DNA of 64,000 bases from JAEUJM01 sp044221555 (GTDB lineage Bacteria; Actinomycetota; Acidimicrobiia; Acidimicrobiales; DATDAH01), in the NCBI GenBank assembly GCA_044221555.1, contig JBGAOY010000003.1:1-64000 (forward strand). The letters are read 5' to 3'. The position numbers and the translations under genes were made by a program. This document shows, piece by piece, positions 62,359 to 64,000 of the stretch. The notes beneath the pieces were generated by a model, which was not told the origin of the DNA, made no database searches, and saw nothing but the letters and a program-made list of their open reading frames with translations. Within the stretch, counting starts at the first letter, position 1. Each line of letters opens with the position of its first letter.

Positions 62359-63828
62359 TCACGACGTGGCTGCCGCCGGGGCGGCCAGCTCCCAGATGGG
62401 CGTCACCCGTGCTGCGTCGCACTCCTCGTCGACGATCCACCGGCACATGCGCCGGATCGGCTCGATGGCGTCCTGGGGCATGGCCACCGTCACGTTGCAG
62501 GCGTAACCGAGCGACGTGAGGCGCTGCGCCCCGAACAGCGGCAGGATGTCGCGCAGCTCGGCCTTGAGCGACTCGGGGTAGATCCCGATCGTCTGCGTGT
62601 AGGCGTTGACCGCGGCGGTGACCTTCTCGATGCCGTCGACGGGGACGACGTTGGCGACCCGGCACGACAGCAGGGCGCTGTAGTCCACCGGCTCGTCGAG
62701 CTGGGAGACGATGACCGCTCCTTCGTTCTGCTCGCCGCCGTACACCCGGTACCAGTCGTCCTCGAGCCGGGTGGCGTCGAGGTGGTCCTTCAGCTCGCGG
62801 TTCACGTAGGTCGGCGGCGTGCTGACGTGCGGCGGCAGGTCCACCATCTTCTGGTGGATGCGCTCGCCGAGCCGGTTGGCCCGCTCGAGCCCTTCGGGGT
62901 CGGTGCCGCTCAGCACGTAGATCACCCGGGCGTTGGCGCAGCCCTCCTGGTTGGCGACCCCCACGTCCACCGCGGCGCGCGCCGCCACCTCGTCGAGGGT
63001 GGCCTCGTCGGCGAAGGCCTCGGGCCCGATGATGGTCGCCGAGCGCTTGGGGTCGAGGGCGATCAGCTCGAGGCCGGGCTGGACGTACTTGTTCACGTGA
63101 CGCACCGACGCCAGGCCGCCCCAGGCCACGATCTTCTCGATGTGCTCGGGCCGGTAGAGGGCCGACTCGACCACCTCGTCGCCGCCCTTCCAGTAAGCGA
63201 CCACGAGGTGCCGGGTGACCGGGTGGTCGGGGGCGATGTCGGCCAGGGTGCGGGCGATGGCCAGCGCGGTCAGCGGGTCGTTCGAGGGCGCCTTGATGAT
63301 GGCGTCGCTGCGGGTGATGACGCTGCGCAGGATGGTGAGTGCCGAGACGATGCCGCCGTTGCCCGCCGGGATGTGCAGCGTGCGGGCGCCGAAGGCCCGC
63401 ACCCGCAGGTCGCGCCCGTCGTGCATGCGGCGGGGGACCCAGCCCTCGAGGTGGTCGATCCCGACGCTGGTCTCGGCCAGCTCGACCACGGCGTCGCGGG
63501 CGAAGATCGGCGCCAGCACCTGGTAGCTCACCCGCAGCATCGACTCGGGCAGCGGGTTGGCGGCCACCGACGCCTCGAAGGCCTGCTGCAGGTGCACGTT
63601 GGTGTCGAAGTCGAGCGCCTCGCCGAGGCGCTCCATGAGCTCGACGAGGTCGTCGAAGGTCAGGGTGTAGAGGTCGGCGAGGTCGCCGGGGCTGCGCAGC
63701 GGGATCCGGTGGAGGTAGCGGTGGGGGTCGGGCGCCGAGAAGCCGCCGCGGGTGCGCAGCCCGAACGGGACGAGGTCCTCCTCGATCACCTGGCCCCGCA
63801 GGAACAGCGGGACCGTGAACCCGCTCAC
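62359..63828 (-). CDS. LuxC-type acyl-CoA/acyl-protein reductase
   Basis: A 489-residue aldehyde-dehydrogenase-fold reductase starting at GTG 63828 (MSGFTVPLFLRGQVIEEDLV). It contains the NADP-binding pattern IPAGNGGIVSALTILRSVIT, the catalytic Cys297 in VGVANQEGCANARVIYVLSG, and a LuxC-like end (FGAQRLTSLGYACNVTVAMP). LuxC enzymes reduce activated fatty acyl groups to aldehydes. In luminous bacteria they feed luciferase; many non-luminous actinobacteria carry them for lipid or wax-like metabolism. It overlaps the upstream gene by 4 bp (GTGA). No luxAB-like genes lie in the window. Confidence 0.85.
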   Translation of the reverse strand: MSGFTVPLFLRGQVIEEDLVPFGLRTRGGFSAPDPHRYLHRIPLRSPGDLADLYTLTFDDLVELMERLGEALDFDTNVHLQQAFEASVAANPLPESMLRVSYQVLAPIFARDAVVELAETSVGIDHLEGWVPRRMHDGRDLRVRAFGARTLHIPAGNGGIVSALTILRSVITRSDAIIKAPSNDPLTALAIARTLADIAPDHPVTRHLVVAYWKGGDEVVESALYRPEHIEKIVAWGGLASVRHVNKYVQPGLELIALDPKRSATIIGPEAFADEATLDEVAARAAVDVGVANQEGCANARVIYVLSGTDPEGLERANRLGERIHQKMVDLPPHVSTPPTYVNRELKDHLDATRLEDDWYRVYGGEQNEGAVIVSQLDEPVDYSALLSCRVANVVPVDGIEKVTAAVNAYTQTIGIYPESLKAELRDILPLFGAQRLTSLGYACNVTVAMPQDAIEPIRRMCRWIVDEECDAARVTPIWELAAPAAATS

Positions 63829-64000
63829 AGCGCGAAGTCGGCCATGAAGTCGACCGCCTCCTCGGCGAAGCTCTGCGTGGCGTTGCAGGTGATGCGGTCG
63901 TCGTCGACGTCCTCCTTCTCGGTGTAGCGGACGATGTCGTCGGCGATGTGCAGGCTGTTGCGACCACACGCGCACGGGGTGTCCCAGTCGATGGTCAGCT
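63825..64000 (-). CDS. C-terminal end of an unidentified gene, probably the acyl-activating partner of LuxC
   Basis: The last 57 codons of a gene that starts outside the window. The sequence includes TIDWDTPCACGRNSLHIADD, IVRYTEKEDVDDDRITCNAT and ends in AVDFMADFAL with a TGA overlapping the reductase start. A CxCGR motif near the C-terminus recalls the closing part of AMP-forming ligases such as LuxE. Because LuxE and LuxC act together as fatty acid reductase, a LuxE-like identity is plausible but cannot be shown from this fragment. Confidence 0.45.
   Translation of the reverse strand, partial: LTIDWDTPCACGRNSLHIADDIVRYTEKEDVDDDRITCNATQSFAEEAVDFMADFAL

Overview
The window is very GC-rich, with dense, often overlapping genes, frequent GTG starts, SARP/BTAD, LuxR-type and cyclase-fused STAND regulators, an SCO6745-like protein and PucR/TetR/MarR regulators. 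This points to a chromosome segment of a member of the Actinomycetota. The gene families would fit class Acidimicrobiia, but that is inference. There is no rRNA gene, CRISPR array or complete tRNA.

Region 1 (1-6.4 kb) is an eroded integration hot spot. A 47-bp perfect direct repeat, the 3' part of a tRNA with a CAU-type anticodon loop, lies at 429-475 and 4082-4128. Each copy is followed by a hairpin and then a tyrosine-integrase relic: a nearly full-length gene broken by a frameshift and a TGA after the first, and a C-terminal scrap after the second. Between them lie decayed genes (SRPBCC, DUF6855-like with a TAG, an FAD-oxidase scrap) and an intact toxin-antitoxin pair with its own promoter and operator. 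Intact homologues of the decayed SRPBCC and FAD-oxidase genes follow at 4.4-6.4 kb.

Region 2 (6.4-14 kb) holds small barrel and cupin proteins, a large STAND ATPase coupled to a CPA2-type cation/proton antiporter, and an ABM monooxygenase divergent from a PucR-type regulator.

Region 3 (14-22.2 kb) is the most coherent block: two divergent operons in which every gene overlaps the next by 4 bp. Leftward run a GT2 glycosyltransferase, a DUF2064/TIGR04282 transferase, a methyltransferase, a membrane-anchored molybdopterin oxidoreductase, a 30-residue ORF, a small membrane protein and a GT-C-like membrane protein. Rightward run a response regulator, a histidine kinase and an epimerase with a Cys/His-rich insertion. 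A 17-bp direct repeat lies in the shared promoter region. I propose this as a regulated envelope glycoconjugate or redox system of unknown product.

Region 4 (22.2-37.5 kb) has a second two-component system, a small membrane protein behind a three-fold 20-bp repeat, a fused asymmetric ABC exporter, a SARP-NB-ARC regulator, a hydrolase-MMPL pair, an SCO6745-like protein and two broken genes (a histidine kinase and a GNAT).

Region 5 (37.8-64 kb) has a BTAD-AAA regulator, a large secreted subtilase, a MarR-ClC operon, a TetR-SnoaL operon under a perfect palindrome, two cyclase-AAA-TPR giants with a truncated third cyclase, a beta-lactamase-fold hydrolase, a Gfo/Idh oxidoreductase, a secreted NHL protein, a SnoaL protein with a LuxR regulator, an EamA transporter, and a LuxC-type acyl-CoA reductase preceded by the end of a gene that runs off the window.

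Two themes recur. Six large STAND-type ATPase regulators sit beside transporters, hydrolases or secreted proteins. Short relics of genes found intact elsewhere in the window (PucR regulator, ClC channel, cyclase, FAD oxidase, SRPBCC) show repeated duplication and decay.
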